Assembly: GCA_947464365.1 (NCBI GenBank)
Contig: CANHWS010000054.1
Coordinates: 1 to 14,454, forward strand
DNA from: Cytophagaceae bacterium
GTDB taxonomy: Bacteria > Bacteroidota > Bacteroidia > Cytophagales > Flexibacteraceae
Length of the DNA: 14,454 nt
Direction of reading: 5' to 3'
Shown one piece after another: positions 7,301 through 13,973 of the stretch. The notes beneath the pieces are model-generated. The model saw only the letters and a list, made by a program, of their open reading frames with translations, searched no databases and had not been told where the DNA came from. Both the position numbers and the translations under genes were made by a program. Numbering within the stretch: position 1 is the stretch's first letter; every line of letters begins with the position of its first letter.

Positions 7301-8840
7301 GGTTACGCGTTTGCCCTGCAATAGAGGTAAAGTCGCCACCGACATAGAGTTTGCCACCATTTATGGCTAAGGTTAAGGTTATTTGATTTGGCGCAGGGTC
7401 CCAGCTGGTGGGCAAGCCCGTGCTGGTGCTTATCCCGGCCAAATAGGAGCGCGTTTGCCCCCCTAAAGTGCTAAATAGGCCTCCTGCATAGATCGTGGAT
7501 CCATCAAGTGCTAGGGCCCTGACACTTCCGTTGGTAGACGGATTCCAACTGGTAAGCTCGCCAGTAGTGGCATTGAGAGCCGCAAGCCGGCTGCGATTAA
7601 CGCTGCCTATGCTACTGAAAATGCCACCGACATAAGCCTGATTACCAGAAACATTCACGGCATTGACCGTGCTCAGCGCATTGGGGTCCCAGCTAGTTAC
7701 GGCACCAGTACGTATATCCAAAGCGCCTACACGATTGCGTACAGCCCCTCCAAGACCAGTGAAATCGCCACCAACATAGAGCAATCCACCACTGATGTCA
7801 ACCGAATATATAACGTTATTAGCAGATGAAATCCATGTGGTTGCAAGGCCCGTTTGGCGGCTTATGCAAGCTAATCTATTACGCGTAGTGGTGACTGCTG
7901 TGCGCGTAAACACCCCAACTGCAAAAACAGTAGTATCTGTTACGGCTAGGCAATAAACAGTATTGTTCATGTTGGGGTTCCAGCTTGTAGCTGCACCAGT
8001 CGTGAGGTCAAGCTGGGCAAGGCGATTGCGTGTTTGCCCGCCAATGGTGGTAAAGTCCCCACCGACATAACAAGCAGTCCCTTTGACCACTATAGTCCTG
8101 ACGGCACTGCCTGCCGAAGGGTTCCAGCTGAGGGCTAGGCCAGTGACAGGATCAAGTGCAGCAATTCGGTTACGGGTTTGTCCTCCGATACTCGTGAAAC
8201 TACCACCAACCAGAATACTTGTCGGTGTAGCCACGATAGACCTGACTGAACCGCTCGCATTCGGGTTCCAAGCCAAGACCGCACCTGTTGTGGCATTGAC
8301 CGCTGCAATCCGAAAGCGGGTGACGCCGCCAATATTGACAAAATCGCCACCAACATAGAGGACATTACCAATTAGTGCCAAGCTACGGACTGATGTATTA
8401 GCCAAAGGATTCCAGTTCATGTCAAGCATGCCGCTGGCCAAGATATGCGCTACATTGCCTCTTCCTACCGCACCAACAGTCGAAAAGGATCCGCCAATAT
8501 ACCACCCACCATTTCCGTCAGCAATCGAAACATTGACTATGCCAACTACTTTAGGGATTTTTAGGTTTGCTTTGCCCGTTGTGAGATCAACTGGTACACC
8601 TTGGCCTGACTTAGGGCCAAACGCAGTAAAATCACCTCCCATATAGATGGTGTTGCCAGACCGCAGGACGGAATACACAATCCCATTAGGCTCCCACATC
8701 GTGGTGTCGTTGGTTTGGGCATGTAGCTGGGCAAATGCCAACATACAAAACAGGATCAGGCCGTATTTCAGTCGGGGCCAAGCCAACAAGGATAATGGCG
8801 GGCAATTTGACCATGGCTGGTCAGGCGTTGCGATTTTCAT
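4380..8840 (-). CDS. Large secreted 14-repeat beta-propeller protein with Ig-like domains and T9SS sorting domain
   Basis: This is a 1486-residue secreted protein. I start it at the ATG at 8840 because a signal peptide follows directly (core YGLILFCMLAFAQ, end LHAQ at residue 42). The frame is open further upstream to a TTG at 8933, but that adds 31 residues in front of the signal. Domains: 14 repeats with motif YVGGDFTSIGG and W(N/D)P at about 52-715; two Ig-like repeats (YLWSTAATTQS, YLWSTGATSQT) at about 718-856; a beta-rich region at about 860-1040; a conserved module with CPTNC and NGWNLVGNPYPS at about 1043-1260; and a type A T9SS sorting domain from IYPNPT (1421) to the end. The repeats resemble the DUF5122/delta-60 beta-propeller group. 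Export by Sec then T9SS to the cell surface is well supported. An adhesive or carbohydrate-binding role is inference. No catalytic motif was seen. Confidence 0.88.
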   Translation of the reverse strand: MKIATPDQPWSNCPPLSLLAWPRLKYGLILFCMLAFAQLHAQTNDTTMWEPNGIVYSVLRSGNTIYMGGDFTAFGPKSGQGVPVDLTTGKANLKIPKVVGIVNVSIADGNGGWYIGGSFSTVGAVGRGNVAHILASGMLDMNWNPLANTSVRSLALIGNVLYVGGDFVNIGGVTRFRIAAVNATTGAVLAWNPNASGSVRSIVATPTSILVGGSFTSIGGQTRNRIAALDPVTGLALSWNPSAGSAVRTIVVKGTACYVGGDFTTIGGQTRNRLAQLDLTTGAATSWNPNMNNTVYCLAVTDTTVFAVGVFTRTAVTTTRNRLACISRQTGLATTWISSANNVIYSVDISGGLLYVGGDFTGLGGAVRNRVGALDIRTGAVTSWDPNALSTVNAVNVSGNQAYVGGIFSSIGSVNRSRLAALNATTGELTSWNPSTNGSVRALALDGSTIYAGGLFSTLGGQTRSYLAGISTSTGLPTSWDPAPNQITLTLAINGGKLYVGGDFTSIAGQTRNRAASFDLGTSLVTAWDPNLNGAVRAFAFDGNYAYIGGDYTTISGLNIQYLASTNLTTGAATGWGPAPNWTVRSLAVSGSTVYAGGYFTSIGGQVRYYLGAVNSSTALATSWNPEANGPILTFGLYRSTIYVGGQVSVFSGIGRNFVAALDSATGLPNSWHPNLNGFVHALSINSSAVCIGGEFWTLGVEAQAYFASVNLSGCPPKPGISPNGAVSGCGSVTLTAPAGYSYLWSTAATTQSITVSTNGSYSVQTILTGCTSAVSEAVVVTITSPPTTPTITPSGPTTFIDGGSVTLSAPAGIAYLWSTGATSQTIIATAAGSYTVQTILGGCTSGVSAPVTVVLATPTYWVWSGTGNFKDDTKWAFNGLNTGGLPPSDPATQITVASGTLTLNDASLTLGHPYVLGKVIVKAGARLVGDNATNFPLIVADSLINLGTVNGDATIDGSSANLTSILLGAGVYQLKTLSISGSGSSSAEIKSPITILDKLSINQESFFVNFNGQEIRLKQSVSFAGIANWSDFGANPTILGATNFVVERQYNTSQLSDPTGGWFFLASPVAGPKVSNFAQRGGVFAPNTFNTAVAGGGSFYFYSPLYNNILSNNGFYKVKSAAQPVSLGVGARVWVSKNSALSGVWEYRGAPAFGSFNFPPLPYCPTNCTFAGSNPNGWNLVGNPYPSTADWAYGPIKNNIADEIHFWTNRPSGAVYSSYANGVGVNGGTSLIPAGQAFYVVATGAGATLSFTPSMLNSTAASLKRTGTIIDPLLRINLSIGGTSRDEVALRLSPSATSAFDQNLDAHKPNGSSPNVALVANTGEPLAIDARLDGVNHTIPIQLTGLQIATQQNALVFTGINSFGAAQVYLHHPSFVRPILIQEGYQFAINDTTYLHNLSLEIVSAVTDLDDKTNIAAFSIYPNPTNSSLTFVGLAIGTEVLVQNQLGQVLLRTAIMTNNQIDVKALPAGIYRVSAAGAHQTFLKQ
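4383..4598 (-). other. T9SS type A C-terminal sorting domain
   Basis: This encodes the last 72 residues (1415-1486) of the 14-repeat protein. They have the family pattern FSIYPNPTNSSLTF, then NQLGQVLL, then LPAGIYRVSAAG and a short basic end. In Bacteroidota such domains direct passage through the outer-membrane T9SS translocon and are usually cleaved, with attachment to a lipid or release of the protein. No T9SS machinery gene is in the window. Confidence 0.9.
6273..6689 (-). repeat. Two tandem Ig-like repeats (about 70 residues each)
   Basis: Residues about 718-783 and 788-856 of the 14-repeat protein share the order SVTL(T/S)APAG, YLWST, GSYxVQTIL, GCTS and VS. Each has one cysteine in the GCTS motif. 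This is the PKD/Ig-like type common in Bacteroidota gliding and adhesion proteins. Confidence 0.75.
6696..8687 (-). repeat. 14 tandem 48-residue propeller repeats
   Basis: The aromatic first residue of the YxGGxF motif (or its equivalent) falls at residues 66, 114, 162, 210, 258, 306, 355, 403, 451, 499, 547, 595, 643 and 691. The spacing is 48 every time except 49 once, after repeat 6, where an extra residue sits in RTAVTTTRNR. The full unit reads roughly SVRSLAVxGxxxYVGGDF, then TSIGGQTRNRLAALD, then TTGAxTSWNPNxNG. Repeats 6, 13 and 14 are the most diverged. Two seven-bladed propellers is the natural reading of 14 units; that is inference. Confidence 0.85.
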
Positions 8841-9421
8841 CAGGTTTTGGCGTATTGCGTACAGGGCTTGAAGATGGCTGGCAAATAATCCGTTGTTGGA
8901 CCTTGCCAGTACCTCAAAAAAGAGGCACACCAACCCACAAGCTAGCCCTTATTCTGTACAACCTGCCTAGCAAGGCCTAATAAAAGTATTTTAATATTTT
9001 TTCACCCTAATGTTGTTAGTAATACAGCGATTTTTTAGTCTTCGGAGCGTAATATTTCATTAGTTTTTAGGCAGATCTCTACCATAAGAAATGTTAGCAC
9101 TTTACTCGGTGGTGGCAAGTTGTTAGGAGGTGTGAACTCTGATTTGTCGGATCGGAGCTGAACGCAGGTTGTGGATTAGTCCCTCCAAACTGGGCCAGTC
9201 GGTTAATTAATGGGGATTAACATTTTACACCAATAGCTGCATATTGGCAAATGATGGCTTAAAATTGAAATGCTGGTTCATCTCCATACTCGTACTGAAT
9301 TTCGCCTTGTCGGCTTTCAAGGAGAGGACATCCTAATTGCAATTTACCAATACCCTGTTGTATCCAATTTGGCCCTACCATAAACTCCCCTACCCTATTC
9401 TGGTAATAACCACTACCACGC
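8841..9421. other. Intergenic stretch upstream of the 14-repeat gene
   Basis: This lies between the aldolase terminator and the start of the 14-repeat protein gene, and should hold that gene's promoter. TACTTTTA on the minus strand (8981-8988) differs at one position from the Bacteroidota -7 consensus TAnnTTTG, but I see no matching -33 TTG, so I do not call it. Around 8981-9000 the DNA is very A/T-rich. A plus-strand frame at 9270-9383 (37 codons, beginning MLVHLHTRTEF, TAA stop) is unrecognised and could be chance. I see no tRNA, riboswitch or repeat. Confidence 0.6.
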
Positions 9422-9450
9422 AAAAAAGCCACTTGCGGTTAACAAGTGGC
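9422..9450 (-). terminator. Intrinsic terminator of the aldolase gene
   Basis: GCCACTTG at 9428-9435 and CAAGTGGC at 9443-9450 form a perfect 8-bp stem with a 7-base loop. On the minus strand it is followed by six Ts (9427-9422). It lies 30 bases beyond the TAA at 9481-9483. Confidence 0.88.
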
Positions 9451-9480
9451 TCATAATTATCAATACGAGTAGTTAATGCC

Positions 9481-10542
9481 TTAGGCGATGGTAATCTCGT
9501 CAGAAAGATAAACATCCTGAATGGTATTGAGCAGCGCAACACCCTCAGCGAATGGGCGTTGGAAAGCCTTACGACCAAGGATTAGACCAGTACCACCAGC
9601 GCGTTTGTTGATGACGGCGGTTGTTACTGCCTCAGCAAGATCGGAAGCACCTTTGCTTTCACCACCAGAGTTGATGAGGCCAGCGCGGCCCATGTAGCAG
9701 TTGGCGAGTTGGTAGCGGGTCATGTCGATCGGGTGATCGCTCATGAGGTCGGTGTACATTTTAGGATGCGACTTGCCAAAGTTCAGGTTGTTGAACCCAG
9801 AAGCAGCGGTGGTCGGCATCTTTTGTTTGATGAGGTCAGCCTGCAAGGTAGAGCCTAGGTGGTTGGCTTGGCTCGATAGGTCAGCAGCGGTATGGTAGTC
9901 AACACCATCCTTCTTGAAGCCATTGCTACGGGTATAGCACCATAGGATGGTGGCCATGCCAAGCTCGTGTGCACGCTCGAAGGCGGCAGCAACTTCTTGC
10001 AACTGGCGTGTGCTTTCGGGCGCACCCCAATAGATGGTCGCACCGACGGCAGCAGCGCCTAGGTTCCAGGCATCATCCACCGAGCCGAACATCACTTGGT
10101 CAAATTTATTTGGGTAGGTCATCAACTCGTTGTGGTTGATTTTAACGATGAACGGAATGCGGTGGGCATACCGACGTGACATCATTGCAAGGCCGCCAAA
10201 AGTGGTTGCCACAGCGTTACAGCCGCCCTCGATGGCCAACTTGATGATGTTTTCGGGGTCGAAATACATCGGGTTGGGGGCGAAGCTACCGCCAGCAGTG
10301 TGCTCGATGCCTTGATCAACAGGCAGGATTGAGATATAGCCTGTGTTCGCCAAGCGGCCATTGTTGTAGAGGGCAGCTAGGTTGCGCAGGACTTGCGGAT
10401 TGCGGTTGCTTTTCTCGAACACACGGTCGATGAAATCAGCACCTGGCAAATGCAGATGGCTAGCATCGATCGTTTTGCAGCTGTGGTTAAGCAAGCTGTC
10501 GGCATCAGCACCCAAGAGGGCTTCTATTTTGCTAAATGACAT
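9481..10542 (-). CDS. fbaB: Class I fructose-bisphosphate aldolase (FbaB/DhnA type)
   Basis: This 353-residue cytoplasmic enzyme cleaves fructose 1,6-bisphosphate to glyceraldehyde 3-phosphate and dihydroxyacetone phosphate in glycolysis, and runs the reverse reaction in gluconeogenesis. Length and sequence fit the bacterial/archaeal class I (Schiff-base, metal-free) family along its whole length. Visible landmarks are PVDQGIEHT (75-82), the strand end FIVKINHNEL (131-140), ADLIKQKMPT (235-244) with Lys239 as the likely Schiff-base lysine, NSGGESKG (291-298), and GLILGRKAFQRP (319-330) as the phosphate-binding part of the TIM barrel. ATG at 10542; no Shine-Dalgarno site. The leader just upstream contains two C5 tracts. 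It is probably a single-gene transcript, given the 316-base gap upstream and the terminator downstream. High confidence in family; Lys assignment is by pattern. Confidence 0.95.
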   Translation of the reverse strand: MSFSKIEALLGADADSLLNHSCKTIDASHLHLPGADFIDRVFEKSNRNPQVLRNLAALYNNGRLANTGYISILPVDQGIEHTAGGSFAPNPMYFDPENIIKLAIEGGCNAVATTFGGLAMMSRRYAHRIPFIVKINHNELMTYPNKFDQVMFGSVDDAWNLGAAAVGATIYWGAPESTRQLQEVAAAFERAHELGMATILWCYTRSNGFKKDGVDYHTAADLSSQANHLGSTLQADLIKQKMPTTAASGFNNLNFGKSHPKMYTDLMSDHPIDMTRYQLANCYMGRAGLINSGGESKGASDLAEAVTTAVINKRAGGTGLILGRKAFQRPFAEGVALLNTIQDVYLSDEITIA

Positions 10543-10858
10543 AAAGATGTAAGGGGGAGTTCGGGGGTACTAAAAATGATTCGGTTGTGATCAAAACTGG
10601 GCGAAGATAGCCCTTTTTGCCAAGGATGCTAGGCTCGTCACAAGTCCCGTATCAGTTATTAAAGGTATGATAACAGGGCTTGGGCAGGCTTTGTATCCTT
10701 AACAGGGTCGCTTCATTGACTAACCCTGGCGAGGCTACCATGCTTTCATGGCAATCAACCCAAAAGTAAACCAACAAGGGTCCCAGAATAATCACATTCA
10801 GACATCTAAAGCAGGGTAAAGCAAACTTGGGCACTAGGTCCTTAGGACAAAAACCAGC
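10543..10858. other. Intergenic region between mscL and the aldolase gene
   Basis: I see no gene here. On the minus strand the 30 bases before the aldolase ATG read C5-GAACT-C5 followed by a T-rich stretch. A hairpin CCATG-cttt-CATGG lies at 10738-10751 without a T-run, so it is not a convincing terminator for mscL. TATCTTCG near 10600 (minus strand) is one base from the TAnnTTTG box but lacks a -33 partner. The aldolase promoter should be in this region. Confidence 0.6.
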
Positions 10859-11284
10859 CTATGCTTGGCGTTTAAGTAGGTCCCTGATCTCTGTCAGGAG
10901 CTTTTCTTCATTGCTCGGCTCTGGCGCAGGCACTGGTGTTTCAGGGGTTTTGGTTGCTGCATCATCAGCTTTGCGGGTGATCTTGTTAATGGCCTTGATG
11001 AGCAAAAATACCACAAAAGCAATGATCAAAAAATCGATAACTGCCTGCAGGAACAATCCGTAATTGATTGTGACAGCAGGTTTGTCTGCAGTTGCCTTTA
11101 CCAAAGTTAGGGCTAATTTACCAAACTGCTCGCCTTGTAAAATCGCACCTATCGGTGGCATAATGATATCCGACACGAGGGAGGCACTTATCTTACCAAA
11201 GGCAGCACCTATGACGACACCGACGGCCAGATCGACCACGTTGCCACGCATGGCAAAGTCCTTGAACTCCTTAAAAAATCCCAT
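10859..11284 (-). CDS. mscL: Large-conductance mechanosensitive channel
   Basis: This 141-residue inner-membrane protein forms the homopentameric pore that opens under membrane tension and releases solutes during hypo-osmotic shock. The N-terminus (FKEFKDFAMRGNVVDLAVG) and the following VVIGAAFGKI match the family's amphipathic helix and pore-lining TM1. Gly14, Asp18 and Gly22 sit at the same positions as in the E. coli channel. A periplasmic loop (about 48-75) is followed by TM2 (about 76-98), the basic INKITRK turn and a proline-rich linker (113-124). The C-terminal helix EEKLLTEIRDLLKRQ forms the cytoplasmic bundle. The ATG at 11284 lies 56 bases after the stop of the DUF3078 gene, with no terminator visible between, so co-transcription is possible. 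Very high confidence. Confidence 0.98.
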   Translation of the reverse strand: MGFFKEFKDFAMRGNVVDLAVGVVIGAAFGKISASLVSDIIMPPIGAILQGEQFGKLALTLVKATADKPAVTINYGLFLQAVIDFLIIAFVVFLLIKAINKITRKADDAATKTPETPVPAPEPSNEEKLLTEIRDLLKRQA

Positions 11285-11340
11285 AATTCGTTTTGGGGTG
11301 TATTGGTTGGACTAATAATCTTGATACTAAAACTGGGCGC

Positions 11341-12261
11341 CTAGAACTTGAATAAAAAACCAAGGGCTAGGGACTGGCTGTACTGCACTTTTTTGTCTTG
11401 GTCGTAGTCATACAAGAAGATGGCCCCTAGGTTGACGTTCACAAAACGGTTGACTCTGGCCGTGACCGAAACATCGAGCCGATGGACCAGCCCCTGCGAA
11501 ATGAGGTTGAGCTTGGCATAGTCTAGGGTGCTGACATACCGCGCCTTGAGGTTAAGGTTCTTGGCCACATCCTTATCAAAAGTAGCCAACAGCTGGAACA
11601 CCGCTTGGGTGCGGACATACTGACCTACAGCGACACCATAGTTGCCATCAACCGTGCGGTAGATGATAGTATCTGTCACGATGGTATGGCGCAGGCCCCC
11701 TACACCCATCCGGACGCTGGCGTAGCTTGTTGGGCGATATTCAACACCTAGTGCCTCGGTGAGGTAGCCAGGGGACAAAAAGTTGGACACGTATGTGGTG
11801 GTCTCCTGGCCAGCGGCGTCCTTGTCATACTTAAAGCCCTGCGCAAACTGACTATTGAACGTCACCGAGCCGAAGAAGTCCCACTCGGGGGCAAACTTGT
11901 AGCCCACTTTGTTGTCAATAAAGATCAGGTCGTTGGTTTTGCGTTGGCCCTGCCCTTGGTTCTGGACTAGGCCAAAGGTGAGCTGAGTGTCGTGCGTATA
12001 GCTGAGGTTTTCGCGTTGGTATTTGGCCGCAAACTGGGCCACCCCACCAAACGCAATCGAGTTAACCCCACCCGCCTTCCAGTTCTCGCTAAAAGAGGCT
12101 TGGTTCAGGAAAAGACCAAGTTGCCCATCCGACTTCCAGTGTTTGACGGTATCAACCTTAGTGACGTTTGGCTCTGGTGTTGTGGGCTCCTGTGCTAAGC
12201 AGATGCTAGCAGCAAACAACAAGCCAATGGTCAGAATTTTGGATAGTAGTGGTGTAATCAT
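11341..12261 (-). CDS. DUF3078-family outer-membrane beta-barrel protein
   Basis: This is a 306-residue predicted outer-membrane protein. A signal peptide runs to about residue 24 (core ILTIGLLFAASICLA, then Q). The mature part opens with the DUF3078 hallmark: W, GQLGLFLNQASFSENW, then KAGGVNSI. The rest is made of alternating amphipathic strands with turns rich in D, N and G, and it ends in FLFKF with the terminal aromatic typical of barrels. The function of this Bacteroidota family is not known. I start at the ATG at 12261; a TTG one codon upstream is a less likely start. It has its own likely promoter (12336-12343), and mscL follows after 56 bases. The neighbourhood (flippase, mscL) is envelope-related, but that alone does not define a role. 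Confidence 0.88.
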   Translation of the reverse strand: MITPLLSKILTIGLLFAASICLAQEPTTPEPNVTKVDTVKHWKSDGQLGLFLNQASFSENWKAGGVNSIAFGGVAQFAAKYQRENLSYTHDTQLTFGLVQNQGQGQRKTNDLIFIDNKVGYKFAPEWDFFGSVTFNSQFAQGFKYDKDAAGQETTTYVSNFLSPGYLTEALGVEYRPTSYASVRMGVGGLRHTIVTDTIIYRTVDGNYGVAVGQYVRTQAVFQLLATFDKDVAKNLNLKARYVSTLDYAKLNLISQGLVHRLDVSVTARVNRFVNVNLGAIFLYDYDQDKKVQYSQSLALGFLFKF

Positions 12262-12335
12262 CAAGAGAGCAAAAAGGAAGCGGCATCAAACCAAAACGAG
12301 CGATGGGGCTCTGCTTTCGGATGAGCAAAGCCAGC

Positions 12336-12343
12336 CAAACATA
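12336..12343 (-). promoter_or_regulatory. Candidate Bacteroidota -7 box of the DUF3078 gene
   Basis: TATGTTTG on the minus strand matches the Bacteroidota consensus TAnnTTTG exactly. It would place transcription start near 12330, about 70 bases before the ATG. The usual -33 TTTG/TTG is not at the expected spacing (a TTTTG lies only about 12 bases upstream), which lowers confidence. Confidence 0.4.
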
Positions 12344-12434
12344 GGATTAAATTAGCAAAATACTGTTGGTCTGTGCAAACCTCTGCCCAATTTTCGGCGA
12401 TTGATTTGGTGGGGTGCAAGTACCCAAACCATGC

Positions 12435-13952
12435 CTATTTGCGCCTCAGCATGGCGAGCGATAACCCTTCGGCCCAGATGGCATAGCCAGCAAAAAGGCC
12501 AACAGAGCCCATGGTATAGGCTATTCGTATCATCGGATGCCATGCCGCACCAAACAGCTGCTGCACCAACACAAGGCCGACTGCGATTGCCACATAACGC
12601 AAAGTTTTCGCCCACTGGTAAGGCACCGGCCAGTACCGCTGACCAAGTAGGTAACAGGCCACCGACATCAGCAAATAGCAAAGCATTGTCACGAGAGCCG
12701 ACCCCATGTAGCCCAGAATAGGTATCAATATCAGGTTGGCAACAAGCGTGAAAGCCGCCCCACCTAGGCTGATATAGGTGCCAAAACGAGTATTGTCCGT
12801 GAGTTTGAACCAAACGGTAAGGTTGTAGTACACCCCTAGTAACATATTGGCCAACAGCAACACTGGCACGATGTCTAGCCCTGTGAGATAGACTGCCTTC
12901 TTGAGGAACAATGGCGCCAGCCACCAAAGATTGAGGCTGACTCCAACAAATAGAGACAAACAAACGATCACGAAGGCATGCATGACCTTGGCGAAGACCT
13001 CAGGGGCATTGCGCTCCTGGGCTTTGCTGAAGAAGAAAGGATCGGCAGCGTAGCGGAAGGCCTGAATGGCAAGGCTCATAAAAATGCTGAGTTTATAGCA
13101 GGCACCAAACACACCAAGGGCCTCTTTGTTGGTGAGCCCGTCATAAAAACCAATGGGCAGCACCTTGACCAATATCAACCGGCTAAGCATTTCGTCCACC
13201 ATGCCGGCCATGCCCATGATCAGCAAGGGCCAGGCATAGACCGTTAGTCGTTTGACCATCTCTGCCGACCAAATCAGCCGCATTTGTATGAACTGAGGCA
13301 CTAGCATCAAGGCCATCACACCATTGGCGATCAGGTTGGCCAAGAATACGTAGCCAGGGCCAAGGGCAGGGTCATAAAGTGGGGCGACTAATTGTTGCCA
13401 GTCGGAACCCCACGCACCAGCGCCAGCGGGCAGGACAACACCCAAGAATAAATGATTGAGGCAAAAGGTCAAGACGATACTTGTCATCCTGACGATCACG
13501 AAACGCAAGGCCTTGCCCTCCAGCCGCAGCTTAGCGAAGGGCAGCACTACAAATGCATCGATCAGCATCGTGAATACCATCCAGCGGATGTAAATGCCCT
13601 TACCGGGTGCCTCTACAGATGCCGCCACCTGGTCTGCCCAAGTGTACAGGATCAGGCTTAGCGAAACAGACACCAAGGCCAAGATGCTGAAGGACTGGCC
13701 ATAGAACTTGGCTTTTTCGGCATCAGTGGCCAGCTTGTTGCTCGCAAAGCGGAAGTAGGTTGTCTCCAGGCCGAAGGTGTAGACCACATTCAGGAAAGCC
13801 ACCAGTGCATAGATGCCCGTGATGTCCCCAAACTCGCCCGCCTTGAAGACGGACGTATGGAGTGGGACCAAGAAGTAGTTAAGGGTGCGGCCCAGTATGC
13901 TGCTGACGCCATAGAGGGCAGTCTGGCCCGCTAGTTTTTTGAGCATTGACAT
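12435..13952 (-). CDS. Polysaccharide/lipid-linked oligosaccharide flippase-like protein (Wzx/MATE superfamily)
   Basis: This is a 505-residue inner-membrane protein with roughly 12-14 hydrophobic segments over its whole length. Examples are TALYGVSSILGRTLNYF near the start, ITGIYALVAFLNVVYTFGLE, LLIMGMAGM and FTLVANLILIPILGYMGSAL. The opening (short basic start, G-x-S-S-I-L-G-R-x-L-N) and GLETTYFRFAS at about 60-70 are typical of Bacteroidota lipopolysaccharide/O-antigen flippase homologues, which move lipid-linked sugars from the cytoplasmic to the periplasmic leaflet. The substrate cannot be read from the sequence, and no glycosyltransferase genes are adjacent. ATG at 13952; a second ATG two codons on is possible. 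It starts 21 bases after the enoyl-CoA hydratase stop, so the two are likely co-transcribed, though functionally unrelated. Confidence 0.88.
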   Translation of the reverse strand: MSMLKKLAGQTALYGVSSILGRTLNYFLVPLHTSVFKAGEFGDITGIYALVAFLNVVYTFGLETTYFRFASNKLATDAEKAKFYGQSFSILALVSVSLSLILYTWADQVAASVEAPGKGIYIRWMVFTMLIDAFVVLPFAKLRLEGKALRFVIVRMTSIVLTFCLNHLFLGVVLPAGAGAWGSDWQQLVAPLYDPALGPGYVFLANLIANGVMALMLVPQFIQMRLIWSAEMVKRLTVYAWPLLIMGMAGMVDEMLSRLILVKVLPIGFYDGLTNKEALGVFGACYKLSIFMSLAIQAFRYAADPFFFSKAQERNAPEVFAKVMHAFVIVCLSLFVGVSLNLWWLAPLFLKKAVYLTGLDIVPVLLLANMLLGVYYNLTVWFKLTDNTRFGTYISLGGAAFTLVANLILIPILGYMGSALVTMLCYLLMSVACYLLGQRYWPVPYQWAKTLRYVAIAVGLVLVQQLFGAAWHPMIRIAYTMGSVGLFAGYAIWAEGLSLAMLRRK

Positions 13953-13973
13953 AGGGTCGGGCTTTCGGTAGGC

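Noticed and set aside
6696..8687. Regular 144-base DNA periodicity as a possible CRISPR or satellite array
   Set aside because: The period is a whole number of codons in a continuous reading frame, the DNA copies are diverged, and there are no identical direct repeats with unique spacers.
8841..8933. Upstream extension of the 14-repeat protein to a TTG at 8933
   Set aside because: The extra 31 residues precede a complete signal peptide that begins at the ATG at 8840. A signal peptide needs to be N-terminal, and a TTG start is less likely.
8841..9421. Possible tRNA or small RNA in the gap
   Set aside because: I found no T-loop or acceptor-stem pairing, and the only terminator nearby belongs to the aldolase gene on the minus strand.
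10738..10751. Hairpin CCATG-cttt-CATGG as the mscL terminator
   Set aside because: It is over 100 bases past the mscL stop, has only 5 base pairs and is not followed by Ts.
10838..10848. Palindrome GTCCTTAGGAC after mscL, which shares GGTCCTTAGGA with the loop of the terminator at 4305-4346
   Set aside because: It is too short and cannot fold with a one-base loop. Two copies on opposite strands in 14 kb could be chance, and no further copies were seen.
12352..12963. A 203-codon minus-strand frame overlapping the 3' half of the flippase gene
   Set aside because: It is an out-of-frame reading of the well-supported 505-residue membrane protein and has no signature of its own.
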